Source of the DNA: Tectiglobus sp965223355
GTDB lineage: Bacteria; Pseudomonadota; Alphaproteobacteria; Rhizobiales; Hyphomicrobiaceae
DNA length: 64,000 nt
Assembly: GCA_965223355.1 (NCBI GenBank)
Contig: CBDCWE010000003.1
Location: forward strand, 4,154,001-4,218,000
Direction: 5' to 3'
The position numbers and the translations under genes are program-made. The notes below the pieces were generated by a model, which worked only from the letters and a program-made list of their open reading frames with translations, did no database searches and had not been told where the DNA came from. The stretch's first letter is position 1; every line of letters begins with the position of its first letter. Positions 52,132 to 61,678 of this stretch are shown here, piece after piece.

Positions 52132-52929
52132 ATGCGACCAAATCCTGCCCCATCGAAAGACCGACCGCCGGTGGCTGACTTGCGATTAGACCAAGACTGG
52201 GACGGCGCCCCACCGAACGTTCCGCGCCACATCGCGATCATCATGGACGGCAACGGGCGCTGGGCGCAAGAGCGCGGCCTGCCCCGCGCCATCGGCCACC
52301 GCATTGGCGTCGAAGCGGTACGCCGTACGATCAAGGCGGCAATGGAACTTGGTGTCGACTATCTGACGCTCTACAGTTTTTCGACCGAGAACTGGTCACG
52401 ACCCGAGACGGAAATCTCCGACCTGATGGGACTGATGAAGCGTTTTATTCGCCGCGATTTGGCGGAGCTTCGTCAAAATGGCGTGCGCATTCACATCATT
52501 GGTGAGCGCGACAAGATCGACGAGGAGCTGTTGCAGCTGATCGACGAATCCGTCGAAATCACCAGGAATAACGCCGCCTTCAATCTTATCATCGCGTTCA
52601 ATTATGGCTCGAAAACTGAGATCGCATTGGCCGCCCAGCGTCTGGCGGCGCAGGTCGCCAGCGGCCACATGCGCCCCGAAGACATTACGCCGGAACGCCT
52701 CGAAGTCGAACTCGACACCGCGCCCTTTCCCGATCCGGACTTGTTGATTCGCACCAGCGGCGAGCAGCGCTTGTCGAATTTTCTGCTGTGGCAGTGTGCC
52801 TATACCGAGTTGGTGTTTCTTCCCGACTACTGGCCCGAATTCGGGGAGGACCTTCTCAAGACCGCGATTGCCATCTATGGCACGCGCGATCGTCGCTATG
52901 GCGGGTTGAAGCGACGCAACAGCGCATGA
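52132..52929 (+). CDS. uppS: Undecaprenyl diphosphate synthase (cis-prenyltransferase)
   Basis: This enzyme makes the C55 lipid carrier for peptidoglycan by adding isopentenyl units. The start MRPNPAPSKDRP gives 265 aa. The N-terminal motif HIAIIMDGNGRWA has the catalytic Asp39. TLYSFSTENWSRP and FLLWQCAYTELVFLPDYWPEF are the other family motifs. The segment PDLLIRTSGEQRLSNF binds diphosphate. The gene lies 28 bp after frr. Confidence 0.96.
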   Translation: MRPNPAPSKDRPPVADLRLDQDWDGAPPNVPRHIAIIMDGNGRWAQERGLPRAIGHRIGVEAVRRTIKAAMELGVDYLTLYSFSTENWSRPETEISDLMGLMKRFIRRDLAELRQNGVRIHIIGERDKIDEELLQLIDESVEITRNNAAFNLIIAFNYGSKTEIALAAQRLAAQVASGHMRPEDITPERLEVELDTAPFPDPDLLIRTSGEQRLSNFLLWQCAYTELVFLPDYWPEFGEDLLKTAIAIYGTRDRRYGGLKRRNSA

Positions 52930-52986
52930 CCTTGGCAGCCATCCACGCTTTCGCCGAAAAAGCCGGGAGCTGATGGGACCGAGGCA

Positions 52987-53814
52987 ATGGTGGCCAAACC
53001 TAATCACAACGAACTTTACCACCGGGCGCTGTCGGCGGTCGTGCTTGCTGCGATTGCCGTCAGTGCACTGTGGTTGGGTGACTGGGCCTTCACCGGCCTG
53101 GTCATCGTGATGGCGAGCCTGATGTGTTGGGAGTGGGGCCGGGCCGTGCGCGGCGCGCCGTGCGACCGCGCCCTCGCGGTGCACGTCCTGACGGCCGCGG
53201 TTGGGTGTTGGGCTCTATCTGTGGCGCAGGCGCAGCTCTTCGCTGCCGCGCTCGCCGTCGGCATCGCCGCCGTCTACGTTGTCGGTCGCCGGGGCAGTGC
53301 CATAATGTCGGCCGTCGGCGTCCCTTACATTGCGATCCCGGCTGCGACCCTGGTCTGGATGCGCGGCGAAATCGCAAACGGTTTTGCCGCGGTGCTGTTT
53401 CTGTTCGCGGTGATCTGGGTTCACGACACCTTTGCAATGTTGGTTGGTAAGTCCGTTGGTGGTCCGCGGCTGTGGCCGCTGCTGTCGCCCAACAAGACCT
53501 GGTCGGGCGTTGCCGGCGGTCTGAGTGCGGCGGCCGTCGCCGGGGCCGCATTCGCCGCGTTGCTTCCGCGAACCGATCCGCTATTGTTGGCGGCGAGCGG
53601 CCTGATCCTGGGGTTTGCAGGTTTGCTGGGAGATCTTTTGGAATCGGCCTTCAAACGCAAATACGGTCTCAAGAACGCCAGTGGTTTGATCCCGGGACAC
53701 GGCGGCGTACTGGATCGGCTGGATGGCGTTGCGTTGGCGGCCGTTGCCGCCGCACTGATGGCGCTGTGCATCAACCCGCAACAGCCGGCGACAGCAATAC
53801 TTTACTGGCAATGA
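52987..53814 (+). CDS. cdsA: Phosphatidate cytidylyltransferase (CDP-diglyceride synthase)
   Basis: An integral membrane enzyme making CDP-diacylglycerol for phospholipid synthesis. The product is 275 aa with about seven to eight hydrophobic segments. The C-terminal family signature is SAFKRKYGLKNASGLIPGHG followed by GVLDRLDG. In the standard signature the residue after the conserved lysine is Asp (KD); here it is Asn (KN). The HGGxxDRxD part is intact. Flanking uppS and dxr fit the usual order. Confidence 0.93.
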   Translation: MVAKPNHNELYHRALSAVVLAAIAVSALWLGDWAFTGLVIVMASLMCWEWGRAVRGAPCDRALAVHVLTAAVGCWALSVAQAQLFAAALAVGIAAVYVVGRRGSAIMSAVGVPYIAIPAATLVWMRGEIANGFAAVLFLFAVIWVHDTFAMLVGKSVGGPRLWPLLSPNKTWSGVAGGLSAAAVAGAAFAALLPRTDPLLLAASGLILGFAGLLGDLLESAFKRKYGLKNASGLIPGHGGVLDRLDGVALAAVAAALMALCINPQQPATAILYWQ

Positions 53815-53842
53815 CAGGTTCGAGGCCAACTGGAGAGAACAC

Positions 53843-55072
53843 GTGCTGAGACGCCATCTCGAGACAGCCGCATCGCCTCTCTGTGAGCCGAACCAGGACA
53901 CCGATCCCAAGCGTGTTTCGATTTTGGGCGCGACCGGCTCAGTCGGCGCAACCGCGCTCGACCTGATCTCGCATCATCCCGGGCGCTATTCGATTGCGGC
54001 CCTGACCGCCAACACCAACGTCGAGCAACTGGCCAGCCTGGCGCGCCGCCACACCGCGGCGCGTGCGGTGATCGGCGATCCGACCCTCTACCGCCAATTG
54101 AAGGATGCGTTAGCTGGCACCTCGACCGAAGTGGCGGCCGGGCCGGCGGCGGTAATCGAGGCAGGCGCAATGCCGGCCGATTGCGTTGTTTGCGCCATTG
54201 TCGGGGCGGCCGGCCTGCAACCGAGCCTGGCGGCCGTCGGCCGGGCCGGGCGTATAGCACTGGCCAACAAGGAGTGTCTGGTCAGCGCCGGCGATGTGTT
54301 CATGGCCGAGGTCGCGCGCGCCGGAACGGAACTGGTTCCCGTCGACTCGGAACATGCTGCGATCCATCAGGCGCTGCGTGATGAAGACTGTTCGGCGATC
54401 GAGCGCATCACCATCACGGCATCCGGCGGACCCTTTCGCAAGTGGTCCAAACAGCAGCTTGAACAGGCCACGCGCGAACAAGCCCTGCGTCATCCCAATT
54501 GGTCGATGGGCGCCAAGATCACGATCGACTCGGCCACGATGATGAACAAGGGCCTCGAACTGATCGAGGCCTACCATCTGTTTCCGGTCCGCCATGATCA
54601 ACTGACGGTCGTTATTCATCCACAGTCGATCGTGCATGGCTTGGTTTCCTATCACGACGGCTCGGTCATCGCCCAACTCGCCAATCCGGATATGCGAACC
54701 CCGATCGCCCACAGCCTGGCGTGGCCGCGTCGCCTCGAAACCCCGACGCCGCGGCTCGATCTCGTCAAGCTCGCCCAACTAACCTTCGAAGCTCCGGATC
54801 TGGAACGGTTTCCGGCCCTGGCGCTGGCCGACAGAGCCCTGCAACACGGCGGCTCAGCACCTAACGTCCTCAATGCCGCAAATGAATGCGCGGTGGCGGC
54901 ATTCTTGGAGCGCCGCATTGGCTTCACGAAGATTGCCACGATTGTCGAGGACACTCTGGACAAGGCCTACGGCAGTGGCTTGGTGCGCGCGGCCACCACC
55001 CTTGAGGACGTGCTCAACATAGATCATCAAGCCCGCCGGTTGGCACGAGATTTAATGGCCGCAGCCCAATAG
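53843..55072 (+). CDS. dxr: 1-deoxy-D-xylulose 5-phosphate reductoisomerase
   Basis: The second enzyme of the MEP isoprenoid pathway, converting DXP to MEP with NADPH. A GTG start at 53843 with GGAGAGAAC upstream gives 409 aa. The NADPH loop is ILGATGSVGATALDL. The metal and substrate segment SEHAAIHQAL is present, followed by KITIDSATMMNKGLELIEA. It supplies precursors for UppS encoded nearby. Confidence 0.96.
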   Translation: MLRRHLETAASPLCEPNQDTDPKRVSILGATGSVGATALDLISHHPGRYSIAALTANTNVEQLASLARRHTAARAVIGDPTLYRQLKDALAGTSTEVAAGPAAVIEAGAMPADCVVCAIVGAAGLQPSLAAVGRAGRIALANKECLVSAGDVFMAEVARAGTELVPVDSEHAAIHQALRDEDCSAIERITITASGGPFRKWSKQQLEQATREQALRHPNWSMGAKITIDSATMMNKGLELIEAYHLFPVRHDQLTVVIHPQSIVHGLVSYHDGSVIAQLANPDMRTPIAHSLAWPRRLETPTPRLDLVKLAQLTFEAPDLERFPALALADRALQHGGSAPNVLNAANECAVAAFLERRIGFTKIATIVEDTLDKAYGSGLVRAATTLEDVLNIDHQARRLARDLMAAAQ

Positions 55073-55114
55073 CCCGGGATCTTGGGCCGGCGGCGAAACC
55101 TACCGCAATGAAGG

Positions 55115-56305
55115 ATGACTGTCGGGATGAGTATGTTCATTGGTATTGCAGACGGGGTTGGCGGCGCTCTGTTTTTCCTCGTGGCATTCCTGTTCGTGCT
55201 GACCGTCGTGGTGTTCATCCACGAACTCGGCCATTTTGTCGTCGCACGCTGGTGCGGTGTCAAAGTTACAACGTTCTCGATCGGCTTCGGCCGCGAAATC
55301 TTCGGCTTCAATGACCGTCACGGGACGCGCTGGCGCGTCGCGTGGCTGCCGCTTGGCGGCTACGTCAAGTTCATGGACGATGACAATGCGGCCAGTGTGC
55401 GATCGGAAGCGACGCTGCAGCAGTCGTCGGAGGCAGACAGCGCCGGCGCCTTCCATCTCAAGCCGGTGTGGCAGCGTGCAGCGGTCGTCGCGGCCGGCCC
55501 GATCGCGAATTTTATTCTCGCGATCGTGATCTTCGCTGTGATGTTCATGATCTTCGGCCAGGTCAAAATGGAGCCGCGCGTCAGTGGTGTGATGCCGGGG
55601 ACGCCGGCGGCAACGGCCGGCTTCAAGGTCAATGACCTCATTGTCAGCATAAATGGCCGCAGAATTGATGATTTCGGCGCGCTGCAGCAGTACGTTGCGA
55701 CCAGTCCTGGCCGTCAGCTGGACGTTATCGTTGAGCGCGACGGCAAAGAGGTGTTGCTCTCAGTTGTGCCGGTTCTGCAGGAACAAGTCGATCGCATTGC
55801 CGGCAAACATCAGCGTCCTGTGATCGGCATTCAGGGTTCGCGCCAGTTCAGCAAGGTCAAACACAGCACGGTCGGGCCGGTCGCGGCGATCGGTCTCGGC
55901 GTCGAGCGCACCTGGACCATAGTTACCCAAACGCTGTCTTATATTGGCGATATCATCACCCAGCGCCAGCGCGCCGATCAGGTCGGCGGCATTATTCGCA
56001 TTGCCGACGCCTCTGGCAAGGTCGCCAAGCTCGGTCCGGAATACATTGTACAGTTCATCGCGTTCATCTCAGTAAGTATCGGACTAATAAATCTTTTTCC
56101 AATTCCGCTACTCGATGGCGGTCATTTGATGTTCTATGCAATCGAGGCGATTCGGGGCCGTCCGTTGAGCGATCGCGTGCAAGAATTCGGCTTCAAAATC
56201 GGGATGGCACTGGTGATCGCGCTGATGCTTTTTGCAACCTGGAATGACCGCGTCGTCGTCAAGAGCTGGTTTGAACCGAGTCGCATCCAGAATCACTCAC
56301 AGTGA
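55115..56305 (+). CDS. rseP: RIP metalloprotease RseP (site-2 protease)
   Basis: An inner-membrane zinc protease for regulated intramembrane proteolysis in envelope stress. The product is 396 aa. The zinc motif is HELGH (His36, Glu37, His40) in the first helix. A single PDZ domain lies at about 150-235 (GVMPGTPAATAGFKVNDLIV), and the second ligand region is LFPIPLLDGGHLMFY. Alternative starts at 55127 and 55133 are possible because no ideal ribosome site is seen. bamA follows. Confidence 0.94.
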   Translation: MTVGMSMFIGIADGVGGALFFLVAFLFVLTVVVFIHELGHFVVARWCGVKVTTFSIGFGREIFGFNDRHGTRWRVAWLPLGGYVKFMDDDNAASVRSEATLQQSSEADSAGAFHLKPVWQRAAVVAAGPIANFILAIVIFAVMFMIFGQVKMEPRVSGVMPGTPAATAGFKVNDLIVSINGRRIDDFGALQQYVATSPGRQLDVIVERDGKEVLLSVVPVLQEQVDRIAGKHQRPVIGIQGSRQFSKVKHSTVGPVAAIGLGVERTWTIVTQTLSYIGDIITQRQRADQVGGIIRIADASGKVAKLGPEYIVQFIAFISVSIGLINLFPIPLLDGGHLMFYAIEAIRGRPLSDRVQEFGFKIGMALVIALMLFATWNDRVVVKSWFEPSRIQNHSQ

Positions 56306-56488
56306 CGCAATTCTGCCACTTCCAAAATCCTTGCTGAATCGTTAAAGCTAAGTCAGCGTTTGAGTTTGCGCCGATGTCGACTGCGGCGCATGCACGGAGG
56401 TCGTGCAGTCTCGGACACTACGCGCGTGCTCGTGCCGAAGAGTGGGCGTTTGTTAAGGGGGAATTCGGCGGAGAAGGGCAGCAGCAGT

Positions 56489-58840
56489 ATGCCGAGGGCA
56501 CTGTTTCCGACACTCAGGCGCATGATCACGGGGATGGTGATCGCCGCTTCTGTCATTGTCCTGGCGGTGACAGACGGGCCCGTCAGCTTCGCCTCCAAGG
56601 CCTATGCGCAGTCCGTCATCCGGCAAATCGAAGTGACCGGCAATCGTCGCGTCGAGGCGGCGACGGTGCGCTCGTATCTCAATTTCGCGGTTGGCGATCG
56701 CTACGATGATGCGCGGGCCAACGCATCGCTGCGGGCGCTGTTTGCGACCGGCCTGTTCGCTGACGTTACGATCACGCCGCAGGGCGCCGTCGTGGTGGTC
56801 GCCGTGGTCGAAAACCCGATCATCAACAAAGTCGCGTTCGAGGGCAATTCAGAAGTCGAAACCAAGACTTTGAAATCCGAAGTCCGCCTGAAATCCCGTT
56901 CGGTTTACACCCGCGCACGGGCACTCGCCGATGCGCAGCGCATCATCGATGTTTACCGTCGTCAGGGCCGTTATGCTGCAACGGTTGAGCCGCAATTGAT
57001 CGAGCTGGATGATAGCCGCGTCAACCTGGTGTTCGAGATTAACGAAGGCAACACCACCAAGGTTCAGAGCATCAACTTCATCGGCAACAAGGCGTTCAGT
57101 GATTCTCAGCTTCGCGACATTATGACGACCACCCAGTCGGGCTGGTTCGATTTCATTACCAGTGCCGGCATCTATGATCCGGAACGACTGCGCTTGGACC
57201 GGGAACTGGTGCGCCAGTATTATCTGAAAAACGGTTATGCCGATGTCCGCGTGCTGTCTGCCAATGCCGAGCTGGCGCGCGATGGTTCCGGCTTCTACCT
57301 GACAATCACGATTGATGAAGGCCCGCGCTACACCTTTGGTGATGTGCGCATCGAGAACAGCCTGCCGGAACTGCAGCCGGAAACAATCGAGAGCGCGATC
57401 CTGACTGTGTCCGGCAACACGTACGACGCGTCCCAAATCGACAAGTCGGTCGAAAAGCTGACGTTGGCAACTGCAGAACGTGGCTTTGCCTTTGCGCGGG
57501 TCCGCCCGCGTGCCGACCGCGACCCGATCGCGCGTACCATCAGCCTGACCTACCTCGTCGACGAAGGTGCGCGCATTTATATCGAGCGCATTAATGTCAT
57601 CGGCAATGGCCGCACCAAGGATCATGTTATCCGCCGGGAAATCCGCCTGGTGGAAGGCGATGCCTACAACCCGTTGCTGATCGATCGCGCCAAGAAGCGT
57701 CTCAAGCGCCTGGGCTTCTTCAAAAAGGTCGAAGTGCGCAGGCGTCCGGGGTCCGCGCGCGATCGCGTTGTCATCGACTTTATGGTCGAAGAACAGTCGA
57801 CCGGTGAACTGTCCTTCGGTGGCGGCTATTCCACCAATGAAGGCGTCATTGGCGACATCTCGATTACCGAACGCAACCTGCTTGGCAACGGTCAGTACTT
57901 GCGTTTGAAGTTGAGCGGGTCGGTGAAGCGGGCCCAGATCGACCTCAGTTTTACCGAACCGCGTTTCCTCGACAAAAACCTGTCGGCCGGCTTCGATCTG
58001 TTCCACAAGGAAGTCGATCTCACCGACCAAGCTTCCTACAAGAGCCGGAAGACGGGCGGAAATCTACGCCTCGGCTTCCCGCTCACCGAAAACATTTGGA
58101 TCTCAACCCATTATCGTTTGACGCGAGATCAGTTGTACGACATCAAAAAGGGCGCTTCGCTGGCCGTCAAGGATGCGGAAGGCACGCAGTTCACATCACT
58201 GCTGGGCGCCGCGGTGAGCTACGACACCCGCAATCATCCCACCAATCCGAACCGGGGCTTGTACTTGTGGTTGGGTACGGATTTCGCGGGCCTCGGCGGC
58301 GACGTCAGTTACGTGCGCGCCCAGGCCGAAGCACGCGCCTATTATCCGATTTGGAACAAAGTTACGCTGGTTGGCCGGGTCATTGGCGGCCACATCGAAG
58401 GCGTCGGTGAAGATGTCCGGCTGCTCGATTTGTTCTATAAGGGCGGTGAGACCGTTCGCGGCTTCGACCGCGCCGGCCTCGGCCCGCGCGACTTGAAAAC
58501 CAATGACGCATTGGGTGGCGCCACGTTCTGGGCGGCAACCGCGGAAGTCCGGTTTCCGTTGCCGTTCCTGTCAGAGACGATCGGCATGAGTGGCGCGTTG
58601 TTCGCGGATGCCGGTTCGGTGTTTGGTGCGAGCGGTCGGGCCGTCCGCGCCCTCAGCGATTGTAAGGTCGCAGGGGCGTCGTGCCTGGCCGACGACAATT
58701 CCATTCGTGCTTCGGTTGGCGGCTCGATCATATGGAATTCGCCGCTTGGCCCGTTACGCGCGGACTATGCATTCCCGATCCAGAGCGAAACCTATGACGA
58801 TGAGAAGCGCTTCCGGTTTGGCGCGGCGACGAGATTCTAG
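56489..58840 (+). CDS. bamA: Outer-membrane protein assembly factor BamA
   Basis: The central barrel of the BAM complex that inserts outer-membrane proteins. The start MPRALFPTLRRM gives 783 aa with a signal peptide ending SKAYAQ. Five POTRA domains follow, the first beginning VIRQIEVTGNRRVEAATVRS, then a 16-strand barrel with the conserved VRGF motif (ETVRGFDRAGLGPR). The protein ends EKRFRFGAATRF with a terminal Phe. The stop TAG is part of a CTAG beginning a family 3 repeat. Confidence 0.95.
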   Translation: MPRALFPTLRRMITGMVIAASVIVLAVTDGPVSFASKAYAQSVIRQIEVTGNRRVEAATVRSYLNFAVGDRYDDARANASLRALFATGLFADVTITPQGAVVVVAVVENPIINKVAFEGNSEVETKTLKSEVRLKSRSVYTRARALADAQRIIDVYRRQGRYAATVEPQLIELDDSRVNLVFEINEGNTTKVQSINFIGNKAFSDSQLRDIMTTTQSGWFDFITSAGIYDPERLRLDRELVRQYYLKNGYADVRVLSANAELARDGSGFYLTITIDEGPRYTFGDVRIENSLPELQPETIESAILTVSGNTYDASQIDKSVEKLTLATAERGFAFARVRPRADRDPIARTISLTYLVDEGARIYIERINVIGNGRTKDHVIRREIRLVEGDAYNPLLIDRAKKRLKRLGFFKKVEVRRRPGSARDRVVIDFMVEEQSTGELSFGGGYSTNEGVIGDISITERNLLGNGQYLRLKLSGSVKRAQIDLSFTEPRFLDKNLSAGFDLFHKEVDLTDQASYKSRKTGGNLRLGFPLTENIWISTHYRLTRDQLYDIKKGASLAVKDAEGTQFTSLLGAAVSYDTRNHPTNPNRGLYLWLGTDFAGLGGDVSYVRAQAEARAYYPIWNKVTLVGRVIGGHIEGVGEDVRLLDLFYKGGETVRGFDRAGLGPRDLKTNDALGGATFWAATAEVRFPLPFLSETIGMSGALFADAGSVFGASGRAVRALSDCKVAGASCLADDNSIRASVGGSIIWNSPLGPLRADYAFPIQSETYDDEKRFRFGAATRF

Positions 58841-58962
58841 ATCAGTTCCGCCTGAGGCCGGTCGACCGTACCGGCCCACTCCTCCGCCCCCTGCGAACAC
58901 ATGACATCATGGCCTTTGGAGGGCGGGCCGGCGATGAGACCGGCTTCAAGCGGAACTGATCC
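58837..58962. repeat. Family 3 dispersed repeat between bamA and lpxD
   Basis: The left end CTAGATCAGTTCCGCCTGAG includes the bamA stop codon. The interior has CCGGTCGACCGTACCGG, a CATGACATCATGG patch and GGGCGGGCCGGCGATGAG. The right end AGCGGAACTGATC is the inverted complement of the left. The expected closing CTAG has become CCAAG. Confidence 0.75.
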
Positions 58963-59129
58963 AAGGCCCGTTCGGTTCCGGCACCCAGTGCATTGCGAAA
59001 TCGCCCGCTCGCCGTCTTGTCCGGTGCGGTGCTATAGATCGCTTCGTTTTAATGCGGTTAAACTCTATGATGTCTGTTCCCAGCGATGGCTGCATGAGAC
59101 CGTCGTGCAGTCGAGGTCTATGACTTGCC

Positions 59130-60158
59130 ATGCATCATCCAGGTTTTTTCGAACGCGCGGGCCCCTTTACATTGTCACAGCTTTGCCAACAGCTCGGCAT
59201 TGGCGATGCGCCGGCCGACGACGTTCTCATCGAAGACATCAAGCCACTCGATGAGGCCGGCTGCGCCGACCTGACGTTCTTCGACAACCGCAAGTATATC
59301 GCCCAGCTGGACGTCACCAAGGCGGCCGCCTGCCTGATTGACGCGACCTTCGCCGACCGCCTGCCGGCCGGCACGCAAGCGGTTGTGACAGCTGCCCCCT
59401 ATCCGGCGTTTGCGCGCGCGCTGGCAGCGTTTTATCCGCTCGCCGCGCAGCCGTTGATCGCGCCTCAGGTTGGCGACCAACGGGTCGATCGCACCGCCGA
59501 ACTCGAACCCGGCGTCGTTGTCGAGCCGGGTGTCGTAGTCGGGCCCGGGGCCAAGATTGGCCGCGGCACCCGCATCGCCGCTGGCGCGGTCGTTGGCTAT
59601 CGCTGCTACATCGGTCGAGACTGCTACATCGGGCCGCAATCAACGATATGCCATGCCCTGCTCGGTAACCATGTTTCCATTCATGCCGGCGTGCGCATCG
59701 GCCAAGACGGCTTCGGTTATGCGATGGGATCTGAGGGCCATCTCAAGGTGCCCCAAATCGGCCGCGTGATCATCCAGGACCACGTTGAAATCGGCGCCAA
59801 TACAACTATCGACCGCGGCGCCCTTAAGGATACGATCATCGGAGAAGGTTGCAAAATTGATAATCTGGTTCAGATCGGGCACAACGTCGTCATGGGCCGT
59901 CATTGCGTCATCGTCGGCCAAACAGGGATTGCCGGTTCGACCGAACTTGGTGATTTTGTCGTAATGGGCGGTCAGTCCGGCGCCGTTGGTCATATCAAGA
60001 TTGGCGATGGCGCTCAGATCGCCGGCGGCGCCCATCCCAAAAACGATGTGCCACCTGGCGCACGCATGGGCGGTACACCGGCCAAACCCTTGACCCAGTG
60101 GGCCAGGGAAATTGCATTCGTGACGCGCGGTGCAAGACGGTCAGGGCGCAAGGAATAG
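59130..60158 (+). CDS. lpxD: UDP-3-O-(3-hydroxyacyl)glucosamine N-acyltransferase
   Basis: The third enzyme of lipid A synthesis, which adds the N-linked hydroxyacyl chain. The product is 342 aa. An N-terminal uridine-binding domain (FTLSQLCQQLGIGDAPADDV; ADLTFFDNRKY) precedes a left-handed beta-helix of hexapeptide repeats (GPGAKIGRGTRIAAGAVVG and so on). The catalytic His region is LVQIGHNVVMGRHCVIVGQT. No clear ribosome site precedes the ATG. fabZ and lpxA follow in the standard order. Confidence 0.95.
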   Translation: MHHPGFFERAGPFTLSQLCQQLGIGDAPADDVLIEDIKPLDEAGCADLTFFDNRKYIAQLDVTKAAACLIDATFADRLPAGTQAVVTAAPYPAFARALAAFYPLAAQPLIAPQVGDQRVDRTAELEPGVVVEPGVVVGPGAKIGRGTRIAAGAVVGYRCYIGRDCYIGPQSTICHALLGNHVSIHAGVRIGQDGFGYAMGSEGHLKVPQIGRVIIQDHVEIGANTTIDRGALKDTIIGEGCKIDNLVQIGHNVVMGRHCVIVGQTGIAGSTELGDFVVMGGQSGAVGHIKIGDGAQIAGGAHPKNDVPPGARMGGTPAKPLTQWAREIAFVTRGARRSGRKE

Positions 60159-60238
60159 CCACGGCGCTGGGGGCAGAGCGATGGCCGTGAGACATGAACT
60201 GCGATCGGGCAACCGATTTGAGACGGAGAAGATTGACA

Positions 60239-60733
60239 ATGAACGATGCACCGGACAAGCGCCAAGAACTGGCAACGGCCGATATTACCCGTCTCATGCA
60301 GCTGCTGCCCCATCGCTATCCGTTCTTGCTGGTCGATCGCATATTCGACATGGATCGCGACATCTCCGCGATCGGCATGAAAAACGTCACCATCAATGAG
60401 CCCTTCTTTCAGGGCCACTTTCCAGATTTTCCGGTGATGCCCGGGGTTTTGATCATCGAGGGCCTGGCACAAACCGCAGGCGCCCTGTGCGTTCACAATC
60501 TTGGTGAGAGCTACACACCTCGGCTCGTATATTTCATGGGGATTGATCGCGCAAAATTCCGCAAACCGGTTCTGCCCGGCGACCAGCTCTTCTACCATGT
60601 CAGAAAAATTCGGAGTCGCGGCCGTGCCTGGCGGTTTATGGGCGAGGCCAAGGTTGAAGACAAAACAGTTGCACAAGCAGAAGTCAGTGCCATGATCGTT
60701 GATAGTGACGAAACGGCTCACTTGCATGGATGA
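60239..60733 (+). CDS. fabZ: 3-hydroxyacyl-[acyl-carrier-protein] dehydratase FabZ
   Basis: This hot-dog-fold dehydratase of fatty-acid elongation competes with lipid A synthesis for hydroxyacyl-ACP. The start MNDAPDKRQEL with GGAGAAG upstream gives 164 aa. The active-site His60 lies in FFQGHFPDFPVMPG and Glu74 in GVLIIEGLAQ. The early motif is LPHRYPFLLVDR. Its stop overlaps the start of lpxA. Confidence 0.96.
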   Translation: MNDAPDKRQELATADITRLMQLLPHRYPFLLVDRIFDMDRDISAIGMKNVTINEPFFQGHFPDFPVMPGVLIIEGLAQTAGALCVHNLGESYTPRLVYFMGIDRAKFRKPVLPGDQLFYHVRKIRSRGRAWRFMGEAKVEDKTVAQAEVSAMIVDSDETAHLHG

Positions 60734-61532
60734 CACCACAATCCACCCGACCGCGATTGTTGCCGACGGTGCCAGGATTGGCGCCGGCACAGTGATCGGC
60801 CCCTATTGCACGGTCGATGCTAACGTGACGCTAGGGGCGAACTGCGAGCTGGTCTCCCATGTCGCGGTCGCAGGTCGCACGGTGATCGGTGAGGGCGCGA
60901 AAATCTATCCGTTCGCGTCAGTCGGCCATCAGCCGCAGGACCTCAAATATGCCGGTGAACCGTCGACGCTCACGATCGGTGCCAACTGCATCATTCGTGA
61001 AGGCGTAACGCTGAACCCCGGCACCGAGGGTGGCGGGATGAAAACCGTCATCGGCAACAACTGCGCCTTCCTCGCAAACTCCCATGTCGGCCATGACTGT
61101 GTCGTCGGCAATCATGTCATCTTTTCAAACAATGCGCTGCTGGCCGGCCATTGCGTCGTTGGCGATTATGCCATCATTGGCGGCGGCGCCGCTGTCATTC
61201 AGTTCGCCCGGGTCGGCCCGCATGCGTTCGTCGGCGGCATGACAGGGCTCGAAAATGATCTCATTCCCTATGGTATGGCGCTCGGCAACCGGGCCCACTT
61301 GTCGGGCCTCAACATCATCGGTTTGACCCGGCGCGGCTTTTCCCGTGAGGACATCCACGATTTGCGCCGCGCCTATCGCCTGTTGTTCGCGGACGAAGGC
61401 ACGCTCAAGGAGCGGATGGAAGATGTCGACGATGGCTTCAAGGACCATCCCATCGTCCAGGAGATTCTGAGCTTCATCCGCGAGGGTGGCAAGCGTTCCC
61501 TGTGTACACCGCGTGACGGCGGGGCTGACTAG
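60726..61532 (+). CDS. lpxA: UDP-N-acetylglucosamine O-acyltransferase
   Basis: The first committed enzyme of lipid A synthesis. The start MDDTTIHPTAIVADGA overlaps fabZ and gives 268 aa. The left-handed beta-helix has hexapeptide repeats, with the catalytic His in NSHVGHDCVVGNHV and the substrate loop NPGTEGGGMKTVIG. The C-terminal helical domain ends with the tail SFIREGGKRSLCTPR. The stop TAG lies in the CTAG that opens a family 1 element. Confidence 0.96.
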   Translation: MDDTTIHPTAIVADGARIGAGTVIGPYCTVDANVTLGANCELVSHVAVAGRTVIGEGAKIYPFASVGHQPQDLKYAGEPSTLTIGANCIIREGVTLNPGTEGGGMKTVIGNNCAFLANSHVGHDCVVGNHVIFSNNALLAGHCVVGDYAIIGGGAAVIQFARVGPHAFVGGMTGLENDLIPYGMALGNRAHLSGLNIIGLTRRGFSREDIHDLRRAYRLLFADEGTLKERMEDVDDGFKDHPIVQEILSFIREGGKRSLCTPRDGGAD

Positions 61533-61667
61533 ATCATCGTGCTTTAAGTTGGAACCGCCATTGCGGTTCCAACTTAAAGCACAAAGATGATCGCTACTTT
61601 AGAGGCGAGCAACTTTCTGTCTTTATTCGGGATCGTTCCGATTCCGAATAAAGACAGGTTGCTCTAG
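61529..61667 (+). repeat. Family 1 CTAG-bounded palindromic element between lpxA and lpxI
   Basis: A 139-bp full copy with the long hairpin around GGAACCGCCATTGCGGTTCC, the small hairpin with one change (CGCTACTTTAGAGGCG), and the third stem CTGTCTTTATTCGG/CCGAATAAAGACAG, where both arms carry matching (compensatory) changes. It lies within the lpx operon. The left CTAG carries the lpxA stop, and the right CTAG ends 11 bp before the lpxI GTG. Confidence 0.92.
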
Positions 61668-61678
61668 ATTTAGATTGC

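Noticed and set aside
56849..58030. 393-aa minus-strand frame opposite bamA
   Set aside because: It is antisense to a clear BamA. Its composition reflects third-position GC bias.
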